Source of the DNA: Sinorhizobium shofinae
Lineage (GTDB): Bacteria; Pseudomonadota; Alphaproteobacteria; Rhizobiales; Rhizobiaceae
NCBI GenBank assembly: GCA_001704765.1
Contig: MBFK01000194.1
Span: 1 to 47,891 of the forward strand
DNA length: 47,891 nt
Direction: 5' to 3'
Within the stretch, counting starts at the first letter, position 1; each line of letters opens with the position of its first letter. The position numbers were made by a program, and so were the translations under genes. Below are positions 26,030-34,188 of the stretch, piece after piece. The notes under the pieces were generated by a model. That model did no database searches. It saw nothing but the letters and a program-made list of their open reading frames with translations, and was not told the origin of the DNA.

Positions 26030-27331
26030 ATGGTATCGGAAAAGCCGCCGCGCCGCTCGCAACCGGAAAAGGAACCGCTGACGATCGACCTCGAGGCAGA
26101 GAGAACCGTCACCGAAGAGACCGAGTCGATCGCCAGCCAGGAGCCGGTGACCGATGAGCCGGCGGAGATCTCAGCGACGACGGTGCCGGACACGACGGAG
26201 ACGGTCACGGGCGATGCCGACACGGATGAAGCCAGGACGGATGGGGCCGGGAAGGACGACGCCGAGCCGAAAGCGGGGACGGAGGAGGAGCGCGCCGACG
26301 CGGCCGCCGCTGCTTTCGACGAGGAGCCTCCACATCTGAGCAACGGCACGACACCCGAGCCCAAGGGAAAGAAGGCGACGAGCGCCGGGGCACTTGCCGC
26401 CGGCATCCTCGGCGGTCTCATCGCGCTTCTCGGCGCCGGCGTGCTGCAATATGCCGGCTATGTCCCGGCACCCGGACCGGATCGCGGCAACGGATCGGTC
26501 GAGCAGAACCTGACAAATGAAATCGAGGCGATCAAGGCTGAGCTTCAATCGCGCCCGGATGCTCCGGCAGCGGCCGTCGATATCGCTCCACTGGAAAGCC
26601 GCCTTGCCGCACTGGAGCAGGCGGCACAAGCGCCATCCGGTACGAATGCACCGGATGTCACGTCACTCGAAGCTCAGATCGCCAACCTGACCAAGGAAAT
26701 CGCGGCGTTGAAAACCGACCTTGCCGATGCCCGGCAGTCGGCGGATGCCGCCAAGGCCGAACTTGCCGGCCGCATCGACCAGGCGGAGCAGAAGCTCAAC
26801 GAACCGGTCAACGACATCGAGATGGCGAAGGCCGTCGCCGTCACGGCACTGAAGACGGCAATCGATCGCGGCGGACCGTTCCTGGCCGAACTCGATGCAC
26901 TGCGCAGCATCGCGCCCGAGGACGCGGCGGTGAAGGACCTTGCCGAGGACGCCGCAACCGGCGTCGCCACGCGGACGGAACTGCGCAGTACGTTTCCGGC
27001 AACAGCCACCGCGATGCTCGACGCCCTCCATCAGCCAGACCCGAACGAAGGCATCTTTGCCCGGCTTTTTTCGAGCGCCATGTCCGGCATTCGCGTCCGT
27101 CCGGTCGGCAGCGTCGAGGGAGACACTCCGGAGGCGGTGATTGCCCGCATCGAGGACAAGCTCAACAACGGCGATCTCAAGGGGGCTTCGCTCGAATGGG
27201 AAAACCTTCCCGAAGCCGCGAATGCCGCCGGCCAGGATTTCAAGGGGAAGCTCGACCGGCGGTTGCGCGTCGAGACCGTCATCGATGCGGCTGTGGCGGC
27301 GACCATGACGCGTACCGGCACGCAAGGCTAA
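26030..27331 (+). CDS. alphaproteobacterial mitofilin (Mic60)-like membrane protein
   Basis: A 433-residue protein (COG4223 type). Layout: an acidic, disordered N-terminal 115 residues rich in Glu/Asp/Thr; one membrane segment at about 117-141 (small Gly/Ala/Leu residues); a coiled coil at about 155-280; and a C-terminal mitofilin-like domain around 290-420. Alphaproteobacterial homologues of mitochondrial Mic60 are known to sit beside the heme genes, as here between hemD and hemY. The mitochondrial protein shapes crista junctions. A role in bending the inner membrane is an inference here. It starts 162 bases after hemD. Confidence 0.82.
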   Translation: MVSEKPPRRSQPEKEPLTIDLEAERTVTEETESIASQEPVTDEPAEISATTVPDTTETVTGDADTDEARTDGAGKDDAEPKAGTEEERADAAAAAFDEEPPHLSNGTTPEPKGKKATSAGALAAGILGGLIALLGAGVLQYAGYVPAPGPDRGNGSVEQNLTNEIEAIKAELQSRPDAPAAAVDIAPLESRLAALEQAAQAPSGTNAPDVTSLEAQIANLTKEIAALKTDLADARQSADAAKAELAGRIDQAEQKLNEPVNDIEMAKAVAVTALKTAIDRGGPFLAELDALRSIAPEDAAVKDLAEDAATGVATRTELRSTFPATATAMLDALHQPDPNEGIFARLFSSAMSGIRVRPVGSVEGDTPEAVIARIEDKLNNGDLKGASLEWENLPEAANAAGQDFKGKLDRRLRVETVIDAAVAATMTRTGTQG

Positions 27332-27349
27332 GAAAAGGAAGAAGACGAC

Positions 27350-28963
27350 ATGGTCCGGATACTATTCTTCATCCTGCTCGTCCTCGCGCTCGCGCTCGGC
27401 TTTGCCTGGCTTGCGGATCGGCCGGGAGAGCTGTCGCTGATCTGGCAAGGCCAACGCATCGAGATGAGCCTAATGCGCGCCGCCACCATCCTGATATCGC
27501 TCTTCGCCGCAGTGCTGATCATCGTTTGGCTGATCCGCACGATCTGGCTGTCGCCCCACACCGTGACGCGCTACTTCCGCGCCCGAAAGCGCGACCGCGG
27601 CTACCAGGCGCTCTCGACCGGACTGATCGCTGCGGGGGCCGGCGACGCGACGCTGGCGCGCAAGATGGCGGGCCGCGCGCGCGGCCTGATCCGGATCGAC
27701 CAGGAACCGCTCATCCATCTGCTGGAGGCACAGACGGCGCTCATCGAGGGCAAATATGACGATGCGCGCAAAAAATTCGAACTCATGGCGGAAGACCCGG
27801 AGACGCGCGAGCTCGGCCTGCGTGGCCTCTACCTCGAGGCCAAGCGGCTGGGCGCCAACGAGGCCGCCCGCCAATATGCCGAACGCGCTGCCGAAAAGGC
27901 GCCGCACCTGTCATGGGCCACCTTGGCGACCCTCGACCAGCACAGCCAGGCAGGCCAGTGGGACGAAGCGATTCGTCTCTTGGACCAGAGCCGCGCCGCC
28001 AACGTCCTCGACAAGAAGGAAGCGAACCGGAAGAAAGCCGTGCTGCTCACCGCGCGGGCGACGAGCAAGCTGGAGGCTGACCCAAGAGCGGCCCGGGACG
28101 ACGCGCTCGCCGCGTTGAAGCTCGACGATCGGCTGGTGCCGGCAGCGCTCGTCGCCGCCAAGGCGCTGTTTCGCGAGGACAACCTGCGAAAGGGCGCCTC
28201 GGCCCTCGAAAAGATCTGGAAACAGGACCCCCATCCGGAAGTGGCCCGGCTTTACGTGCGGGCGCGCGGCGGCGATTCCGCCGTCGACCGGCTGAAGCGC
28301 GCCAAAAGGCTCGAAACCCTGCGCGGCAACAATGCGGTTAGCCTGGCAACCGTCGCCGAGGCAGCGCTCGAGGCACGCGAGCTGGAACTCTCCCGAACCA
28401 AGGCCCAAGCCGCCGCCCGGCTGGCGCCGAGCGAGAGCATCTTCCTGCTGCTTGCCGACATCGAGGAGGCCGATACCGGTGACGAAGGCCGCATCCGCCA
28501 CTGGATGGCGCAGGCGCTGCGAAGCCCGCGCGACCCGGCCTGGACTGCCGATGGTGTGACCTCGCCGACATGGTTGCCGGTATCGCCGGTCAGCGGCCGG
28601 CTCGACGCTTTCGAATGGAAGGCGCCGCCCTCGCCGCTTGCCGGCGCGACAGAGGAGGGTCGCCTCAGCGTCGACGACGCGATCCGCAGCCTGCCGCCGG
28701 TCGCACCCGAGCAGCAGGCGGCCGCGCGAGAAGCGCCGGCAACGGCCAAGTCCGAAGAAAGCCAGCCTGTACTGGAAGCGGAACGAGAGGCTCCGATAAA
28801 GGTGCCCGAACGGAAGGAAACTGCCGCCCCACAGCCCAAGAGCGGAGAGACTGTCGCCGAGGAAGAAGAGGAGGCGCCCTTCTTCGGGCGGCCGCCGGAC
28901 GATCCCGGTGTTCGCGACCGGGCGGTCGAGGAAGGAAACAAGGCCGGCTTCCGGCTGTTCTGA
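27350..28963 (+). CDS. hemY: heme biosynthesis HemY N-terminal domain protein
   Basis: A 537-residue inner-membrane protein. Two membrane segments are visible at about residues 2-18 and 40-62, with LAWLADRPGELSLIWQGQRIE between them typical of the HemY_N domain. TPR-like helical repeats follow (about 85-400), then a low-complexity Pro/Glu/Ala C-terminal tail. HemY of this type is not the Bacillus protoporphyrinogen oxidase of the same name. Its role in late heme synthesis is only partly understood. 18 bases after the mitofilin-like gene. Confidence 0.92.
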   Translation: MVRILFFILLVLALALGFAWLADRPGELSLIWQGQRIEMSLMRAATILISLFAAVLIIVWLIRTIWLSPHTVTRYFRARKRDRGYQALSTGLIAAGAGDATLARKMAGRARGLIRIDQEPLIHLLEAQTALIEGKYDDARKKFELMAEDPETRELGLRGLYLEAKRLGANEAARQYAERAAEKAPHLSWATLATLDQHSQAGQWDEAIRLLDQSRAANVLDKKEANRKKAVLLTARATSKLEADPRAARDDALAALKLDDRLVPAALVAAKALFREDNLRKGASALEKIWKQDPHPEVARLYVRARGGDSAVDRLKRAKRLETLRGNNAVSLATVAEAALEARELELSRTKAQAAARLAPSESIFLLLADIEEADTGDEGRIRHWMAQALRSPRDPAWTADGVTSPTWLPVSPVSGRLDAFEWKAPPSPLAGATEEGRLSVDDAIRSLPPVAPEQQAAAREAPATAKSEESQPVLEAEREAPIKVPERKETAAPQPKSGETVAEEEEEAPFFGRPPDDPGVRDRAVEEGNKAGFRLF

Positions 28964-28994
28964 GTTCTGGTTTCACGGGCTGTGGGCACAAGGC

Positions 28995-29480
28995 ATGTTT
29001 GAACGGTTTCGAGCGTTTCTCGAAGAACTGAGGGGCACGGCCGCGCGGATTGACAAGGACGATCCGCGTGTGGCCGTGATCGGGCTCTGCTTCCAGGTCA
29101 TGGAGGCGGACGGCGCCATCCGCGGCTCGGAGCGCCGCAAGCTGCGCAAGATCATCAAGGAGCACTACAAGCTCGACGATGCCGCCCTCAAGGCGCTGGT
29201 CGCGGCGGGCGAAACCGCCGAGAGCGAGGCGATCGACTTCTACCAGTTCACATCCGAGATCAAGCGCCACCTCTCGGAGGAGCAGCGCGTCGAGCTCGTC
29301 GGCATGCTGTGGGAGATCGTCTATGCCGACGGCGCGCGCAGTGAGATGGAGGACCATGTGATCTGGCGGATCGCCGATCTCCTGGGCGTATCGGGGCGCG
29401 ACCGGGTCTTGAAACGGCAGGAGGCAGCCGCCAAGATCGACATGGTTGAGGAGGAGAACGAGGCACAACAGGAAAGCTGA
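28995..29480 (+). CDS. TerB-like protein
   Basis: A 161-residue helical protein of the TerB (tellurite resistance/DjlA N-terminal) superfamily. Two similar halves carry the acidic motifs LCFQVMEADGAIRGSER (about 31-47) and MLWEIVYADGARSEMED (about 105-121). Both are characteristic of the metal-binding TerB fold. The start at 28995 (MFERFRAFLEE) is chosen because the conserved region begins there; no terD or terC partner is nearby, so tellurite resistance should not be assumed. 31 bases after hemY, same strand. Confidence 0.87.
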   Translation: MFERFRAFLEELRGTAARIDKDDPRVAVIGLCFQVMEADGAIRGSERRKLRKIIKEHYKLDDAALKALVAAGETAESEAIDFYQFTSEIKRHLSEEQRVELVGMLWEIVYADGARSEMEDHVIWRIADLLGVSGRDRVLKRQEAAAKIDMVEEENEAQQES

Positions 29481-29482
29481 AG

Positions 29483-30232
29483 ATGCCGCCCGAAGCCCGC
29501 GACGCCAAGAGACCGATCCTCATCGTCCTCCACCAGGAGCGGTCGAGCGCAGGTCGCGTCGGCCATATTCTTGAGCAGAAGGGCTTTTCTCTCGATATCC
29601 GCCGCCCGGCGCTCGGCGACGAGCTTCCGCCGACGCTCGAGGGTCATTCAGGAACGATCGTCTTCGGTGGACCGATGAGCGCCAACGACGAGGAGGAATT
29701 CGTCCGTCGCGAGATCGATTGGCTGTCGGTGCCGCTCCTCGAAAACAAGCCCTATCTCGGCATCTGCCTCGGGGCCCAGATGCTCGCCCGCAATCTTGGC
29801 GGCAAGGTCGCCCCCCACCACGAGGGCATGACCGAAATCGGCTGGTATCCGCTTGAGGCCACCGAAGCCGGCAAGACCCTCCTGGACTGGCCCGCCATGG
29901 TCTATCATTTTCACCGCGAAGGCTTCGATCTCCCCCCGGGCGCCGAGCTGCTCGCGACTGGCGATACCTATCCGAACCAGGCCTTCCGCTACGGCGAGAA
30001 CGCCTGGGGCATTCAGTTTCACGGCGAACTGACGCGGGCGATGATGCATCGCTGGGTGGTGCATGGCGCCCACCGCTTCGTGCTGCCTGGCGCCCAGTTG
30101 GGCAAGGCGCATCTCGAGGGCCGGATGATTCACGACCATCCTTTGCGGACCTGGATGGAGAATTTTCTCGAGCTGATCTTCTTGCGCGGGGAGGACAAAC
30201 TTAACGCGGCGACGGGGGAAAGAGGGGCATAA
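29483..30232 (+). CDS. class I glutamine amidotransferase
   Basis: A stand-alone GATase1 domain of 249 residues, resembling the GMP-synthase amidotransferase (COG0518). The nucleophile Cys sits in YLGICLGAQMLA near residue 97, and the His/Glu dyad in WGIQFHGELT near residue 180. The acceptor domain is absent. Stand-alone members include gamma-glutamyl hydrolases such as those acting on polyamine adducts; the substrate here is not known. It begins 2 bases after the TerB-like gene. Confidence 0.87.
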   Translation: MPPEARDAKRPILIVLHQERSSAGRVGHILEQKGFSLDIRRPALGDELPPTLEGHSGTIVFGGPMSANDEEEFVRREIDWLSVPLLENKPYLGICLGAQMLARNLGGKVAPHHEGMTEIGWYPLEATEAGKTLLDWPAMVYHFHREGFDLPPGAELLATGDTYPNQAFRYGENAWGIQFHGELTRAMMHRWVVHGAHRFVLPGAQLGKAHLEGRMIHDHPLRTWMENFLELIFLRGEDKLNAATGERGA

Positions 30233-30267
30233 GAAACGGCCTGCGAGGGTGACGAATCTTGGCAATT

Positions 30268-30427
30268 TCACCCCCCACCTCTCCCCACAAGGGGGAGGGG
30301 CTTCCCACGCCGCACCCTCTCCGCCTCTCTTGATTGCCGCCGCACGGCTCGAGTCTTGGGGAATTGCAGTTGGTCGCGGCAGGCACCAAAAGCCCCTCCC
30401 CCTTATGGGGAGGGGTTGGTGAGGGTG
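30268..30427. repeat. intergenic inverted-repeat element
   Basis: Two imperfect inverted arms of about 35 bases, around 30269-30303 and 30387-30427. They share CCTCCCC and its complement and the core GGGGGAGGGGCTT / AAGCCCCTCCCCC, and enclose about 85 bases. Each arm is itself a small hairpin (CTCCCCACAAGGGGGAG). Elements of this pattern are widespread between genes in rhizobia. The position between two convergent genes lets it act as a two-way terminator. No coding capacity. Confidence 0.6.
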
Positions 30428-30452
30428 CCTTCCGAGGCGCCAACAAACTTAA

Positions 30453-31700
30453 TCACTCCGTCCGCCGCCCTTCCGGCACGTCGAGCCTATCGATCCTGCG
30501 CAATTGCGGGAAACTGATCGCCCAGAGCAGCGATACCAGAAGCGTGCCGAGCCCGCCGAAGACGACGGCGAAGACGGCGCCGAAGCCCGACGCCATTGTG
30601 CCGGCGCGAAACTCGCCGAGCTCGTTGGAGGCGCCGACAAATACGGCGTTGACGGCATTCACCCGGCCGCGCAACTCGTCCGGCGTCCAGAGCGCGATCA
30701 GGCTCTCGCGCACATAGACCGAGATCATGTCCGCCGCACCCATGACGACGAGCGCGGCGATCGATATCCAGGCCGTCGCGGACAGGCCGAATACAATCGT
30801 CGCAAGGCCGAAGAGCGCGACGCCGATGAACATGTAGAGGCCTGCCCGGTTGCGGATCGGGTGGGCGGCGAGCCAGATGGCCATTCCGACGGCGCCGACG
30901 CCGGGGGCGGCGCGCAACAGGCCCAATCCCCACGGGCCGAGCACCAGGACGTCGCGCGCAAAGACCGGCATCAACGCCACCGCCCCGCCGAGCAGCACCG
31001 CGAAAAGGTCGAGCGAGATTGCGCCGAGCACGACCTTCTCGGCCTTGATGTAGCGGAAGCCGGCGGTGATCGTTTGCCAATTCTGTGCCGAGGCGAGCGT
31101 GCGCTGTGCGGGCTTCGGCACGGCGAGCACCATCAGCGCCGCCGCCGCGAAGAAACAGAGGCTGACGGTATAGGGCACTGTCGGGCCAAAGCCGTAGATC
31201 AGCCCGCCCGCCACCGGCCCAACGATCGTCGCCGTCTGCCAGGAGCTCGAGTTCCAGGCGATCGCATTCGGCAGATGCTCGGCCGGCACGAGATTGGGCG
31301 CCAGCGATTGCGCGGCCGGCGTGAGAAAGGCCCGTTCGATGCCGAAGACTATGAGGATTGCGTAGACCGGCCAGGGTGAGAACGACCCAGTCACCGTGAG
31401 CATCAGCAGCGCCGCGGCACAGAACGTGCCGACGAGCATGCACAGCCCCATGATGACGCGGCGATTATAGCGATCCGCCACGCTACCGGTGACGAGAATG
31501 AGGGCAAGCGACGGCAGGAATTGGAAAAGGCCGATCAGACCGAGTGCGAAAGGGTCCCGCGTCAGGTCGTAGATCTGCCAGCCGACGGAGACCGACATGA
31601 TCTGCACGGCGAAATAGGCAAGGAAGCGCGAGAAAAAATAGCGCCGATAACCGACATGCCGAAAAGCGGCAAAGCGATGCGCAGTGTGGACGGCCGACAT
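30453..31700 (-). CDS. MFS transporter (EntS/DHA3-like)
   Basis: A 415-residue major-facilitator protein with about 12 hydrophobic segments. The loop 2-3 motif is GSVADRYNRRVIMG (about residues 64-77). The opening FRHVGYRRYFFSRFLAYFAVQI and the overall order resemble the EntS-like DHA3 efflux branch. The substrate is unknown. The start at 31700 places the first membrane segment about 20 residues in. An alternative ATG at 31748 would add 16 residues, and longer readings would run through the divergent yggT gene. Confidence 0.88.
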   Translation of the reverse strand: MSAVHTAHRFAAFRHVGYRRYFFSRFLAYFAVQIMSVSVGWQIYDLTRDPFALGLIGLFQFLPSLALILVTGSVADRYNRRVIMGLCMLVGTFCAAALLMLTVTGSFSPWPVYAILIVFGIERAFLTPAAQSLAPNLVPAEHLPNAIAWNSSSWQTATIVGPVAGGLIYGFGPTVPYTVSLCFFAAAALMVLAVPKPAQRTLASAQNWQTITAGFRYIKAEKVVLGAISLDLFAVLLGGAVALMPVFARDVLVLGPWGLGLLRAAPGVGAVGMAIWLAAHPIRNRAGLYMFIGVALFGLATIVFGLSATAWISIAALVVMGAADMISVYVRESLIALWTPDELRGRVNAVNAVFVGASNELGEFRAGTMASGFGAVFAVVFGGLGTLLVSLLWAISFPQLRRIDRLDVPEGRRTE

Positions 31701-31829
31701 GGCGGAAGCACTCCCAGGGGAAAGTAACGCCCCCGCATCGTTAAACATGATAGCGCCGGGCAAAGTGTCGTACTTGCTCGTTTGGTTCCCAATGTCTACA
31801 TGTCTGGCGACAAAGAATTGGAGACGGGC

Positions 31830-32123
31830 ATGATTGCTGTCATCGGTACATTGAATTTCATCATCAACATCGCGTGGTTCCTGATCATCGCGTCGGCGAT
31901 CTTCTCCTGGCTCTACGCCTTCAACGTGATCAACGTGAACAATCAGGCCATCAACATGATCGGCCGCTCGCTCTATCAGTTGACCGAGCCGCTTTACCGG
32001 CCGATTCGCCGTTTTCTGCCGGATATGGGCGGCGTCGATCTTTCGCCGCTCGTCGTCCTGGTGATCCTCTACTTCATCCAGCTCTTCCTGAACACGACGA
32101 TCGCGCCGGCGCTGATTCGCTGA
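31830..32123 (+). CDS. YggT family membrane protein
   Basis: A 97-residue inner-membrane protein with two hydrophobic segments (about 8-30 and 66-90). The family motif INMIGRSLYQLTEPLYRPIRRFLP lies between them. The start at 31830 is supported by GGAGACGGGC directly upstream. YggT proteins are linked to osmotic tolerance and to cell division or plastid cpn-like assembly in different lineages. It is coupled to the DUF167 gene one base later, a widely conserved pair. Confidence 0.92.
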   Translation: MIAVIGTLNFIINIAWFLIIASAIFSWLYAFNVINVNNQAINMIGRSLYQLTEPLYRPIRRFLPDMGGVDLSPLVVLVILYFIQLFLNTTIAPALIR

Positions 32124-32124
32124 C

Positions 32125-32442
32125 GTGGGGCGCGGCGCGCTGACTAGTTTCGGCGACCATGCGCGCCTGACGGTACGGTTGACGCCGAGCGGCGGCCGCG
32201 ACGCGATCGACGGCCTGGAAACGGCGGCCGACGGCGAAGAGCACCTCAAGGTGCGGGTGCGCGCTGTGCCGGAAAAGGGCAAGGCGAACCAGGCTCTGAT
32301 CGCCCTGCTCGCCAAGTCGCTGACCATCGCCAAGAACAGGATCACCCTCGTTTCCGGCGACACGCAGCGCAAAAAAATCCTCCGGATCGAGGCCGACCCG
32401 GAGGAAGTCAGGAAGCGTCTCAGCGAACTCGTCGGTGACTAG
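32125..32442 (+). CDS. DUF167 (YggU) family protein
   Basis: A 105-residue protein of the UPF0235/YggU family. The recognisable core is VRAVPEKGKANQALIALLAKSL followed by KNRITLVSGDTQRKKILRI. The start is a GTG one base after the yggT stop, so translation is coupled. Function unproven. Confidence 0.92.
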   Translation: MGRGALTSFGDHARLTVRLTPSGGRDAIDGLETAADGEEHLKVRVRAVPEKGKANQALIALLAKSLTIAKNRITLVSGDTQRKKILRIEADPEEVRKRLSELVGD

Positions 32443-32446
32443 CTAG

Positions 32447-32980
32447 TTACTTCTTCGCCTTGGCGCGTTCGACCGCTTCGCGGATCAGCTGCTTGGCAAC
32501 GCTCGCATCCTTCCAGCCGAAGATCTTCACCCACTTGCCGGGCTCCAGATCCTTGTAGTGCTCGAAGAAGTGTTCGATCTGCTTCAGTGTGATTTCCGGC
32601 AGGTCGGTGTAGTCGTGAACCTTGTCGTACCGCTTGGTGAGATGGCTCGACGGGACAGCGATGATCTTCTCGTCCTGGCCGGAATTGTCTTCCATCATCA
32701 TCACGCCAATCGGGCGGACGTTGATGACGCAGCCCGGCACCAGCGGGCGCGTATTGCAGATCAGGACATCGATCGGATCGCCGTCATCGGAAAGCGTGTG
32801 CGGGACGAAGCCATAGTTGCCGGGGTAGGTCATCGGCGTGTAGAGGAAGCGGTCGACCACCAGCGTGCCGGCTTCCTTGTCCATCTCGTACTTGATCGGA
32901 TGCCCGCCGACCGGGACTTCCACAATCACGTTGACATCTTCCGGTGGATTCTTTCCGATGGAAATCGCGTCGATCCGCAT
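32447..32980 (-). CDS. ppa: inorganic pyrophosphatase
   Basis: Family I soluble pyrophosphatase, 177 residues. The signature DGDPIDVLI (about 66-74) carries the metal-binding aspartates. The N-terminal KYEMDKEAG and the YPGNYGFVP motif are also present. The start at 32980 is set by a GGAGGTG ribosome-binding site. It hydrolyses PPi released in biosynthesis. Convergent with the DUF167 gene with only 4 bases between the stops. Confidence 0.97.
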   Translation of the reverse strand: MRIDAISIGKNPPEDVNVIVEVPVGGHPIKYEMDKEAGTLVVDRFLYTPMTYPGNYGFVPHTLSDDGDPIDVLICNTRPLVPGCVINVRPIGVMMMEDNSGQDEKIIAVPSSHLTKRYDKVHDYTDLPEITLKQIEHFFEHYKDLEPGKWVKIFGWKDASVAKQLIREAVERAKAKK

Positions 32981-33132
32981 GAGCACCTCCAGGGTCGTTT
33001 GAAAAGTTGCCCGTCGGATAAAGGGAAACATGCCGCGATGCAACATGACTTTCGTCCGGGTGGGCGGAAATGCTGTAGGCGGGCGGCGCGGCCAAATATG
33101 GGCAGACCGGATTTTTGTCCTGGAGAAAGGCA

Positions 33133-33400
33133 ATGGGGCAGAAGCTTCTTAAAGTCGCCGCCCTTGCGCTGCTATCGGCGCCCGCCTTTGCCAATGACAG
33201 CGTCTACACCGACATCAGCCGTGACAAATGCAAGCTCTTGAAGGGACGAAGGAGCCTCCGTCGACATGCATTGCCCCGGGCTCGCGACTATCCGGTGCAT
33301 TTTGCGGAAATCGACCTGCGCCTGAGCCTCTTCTTCGGGGCGGCACAATTCCGCTGCGGCATCGACGAGGCGGTTTATCACGGAGACGTGGGGAGAAGGC
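33133..33400 (+). pseudogene. decayed small secreted-protein gene
   Basis: A signal peptide (MGQKLLKVAALALLSAPAFA) is followed by NDSVYTDISRDKCKLLK, then the reading frame shifts. DEGASVDMHCPGLATI is in another frame, and the original frame resumes with PVHFAEIDLRLSLFFG. The pieces join into one sensible secreted protein with paired cysteines, similar in style to small periplasmic proteins of rhizobia whose function is unknown. The frame then runs into unrelated sequence. Two indels or sequencing errors would explain it; a pseudogene is more likely. Divergent from ppa. Confidence 0.6.
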
Positions 33401-33477
33401 GGGCGAGCCCGCCCATTCTATGCCGAAGTAAAACACAGCGCCGTGCGCCGTATCAGACGCACGAAACGGGGCAGCGC

Positions 33478-33984
33478 TTACTTCCAGACGAGGCCGACTT
33501 TCTTCAGGTATTTCTCGCCGAAATCTTCCATGCCCTCAGCAATATCGCGGCCGCCGGCCGACAGAAAGAAATTATAGGCGAGGTCGCTGTCCTCGAGGCA
33601 CCAGACGACCAGCCCCTCGCAGCCGAGCGATTTCAGCAGGCTTTTCGCCTCGCCGAACAGGATGCGCCCGAGACCGAGACCCTGATATTCCGGGCGAAGA
33701 TAGATTTCATAGATCTCGCCTTCCTGGGGTAGCGCCCGCGCGCGGCTCAAGCCCAGCGTCGCATAGCCGGCGATCGTTCCGGCCACATCGACGACAAGCA
33801 ATGTCGCCGGCCCGCGCGTCGCCTTCCTCCACCAGGTCTCGTCGCGTCGGTTGACCATCTTGACGAGGGGGCGGTGCGGGATGATGCCGCCATAGGCCTG
33901 CAGCCACGAAACGCGATGCACATCGGCAATCGCCGCCGCCTCATGCGGCTCTCCGGGCCTGACCTCGATCGAAACAGTCTTCAT
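33478..33984 (-). CDS. GNAT family N-acetyltransferase
   Basis: A 168-residue acetyl-CoA-dependent transferase. The acetyl-CoA-binding motif A is YLRPEYQGLGLGRILF at about residues 96-111. The N-terminal AAAIADVHRVSWLQAYGGII is typical of the branch. The substrate is not readable. Monocistronic. Confidence 0.9.
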   Translation of the reverse strand: MKTVSIEVRPGEPHEAAAIADVHRVSWLQAYGGIIPHRPLVKMVNRRDETWWRKATRGPATLLVVDVAGTIAGYATLGLSRARALPQEGEIYEIYLRPEYQGLGLGRILFGEAKSLLKSLGCEGLVVWCLEDSDLAYNFFLSAGGRDIAEGMEDFGEKYLKKVGLVWK

Positions 33985-34136
33985 GACCTGACTCTAAACA
34001 CACGACACGTCGAACCGGAATCCCGCCAGGGTGCTGTACCACGTTAACCCACAGGCAACTTTAACGGCATCCGTCCGAAGGTTAACGTGATTTTAACTTT
34101 ATCCGCAAGCCGGCCGCGAAAGGCACACACAGCAAA

Positions 34137-34160
34137 AAACCCCGGATCGCTCCGGGGTTT
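34137..34160 (-). terminator. strong terminator of typA
   Basis: A perfect 10-bp stem AAACCCCGGA/TCCGGGGTTT with a 4-nt loop, followed on the minus strand by a run of T (TTTTTTGCTG). It lies 29 bases past the typA stop. Confidence 0.9.
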
Positions 34161-34188
34161 CTCATGCATCTGTCGATTTTCTCGCAAT

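Noticed and set aside
28995..29480. Tellurite-resistance operon
   Set aside because: Only a TerB-like domain is present; no terC, terD or terZ genes are nearby.
31701..32372. N-terminal extension of the MFS transporter
   Set aside because: It would run antisense through yggT and the DUF167 gene. The transporter begins normally at 31700.
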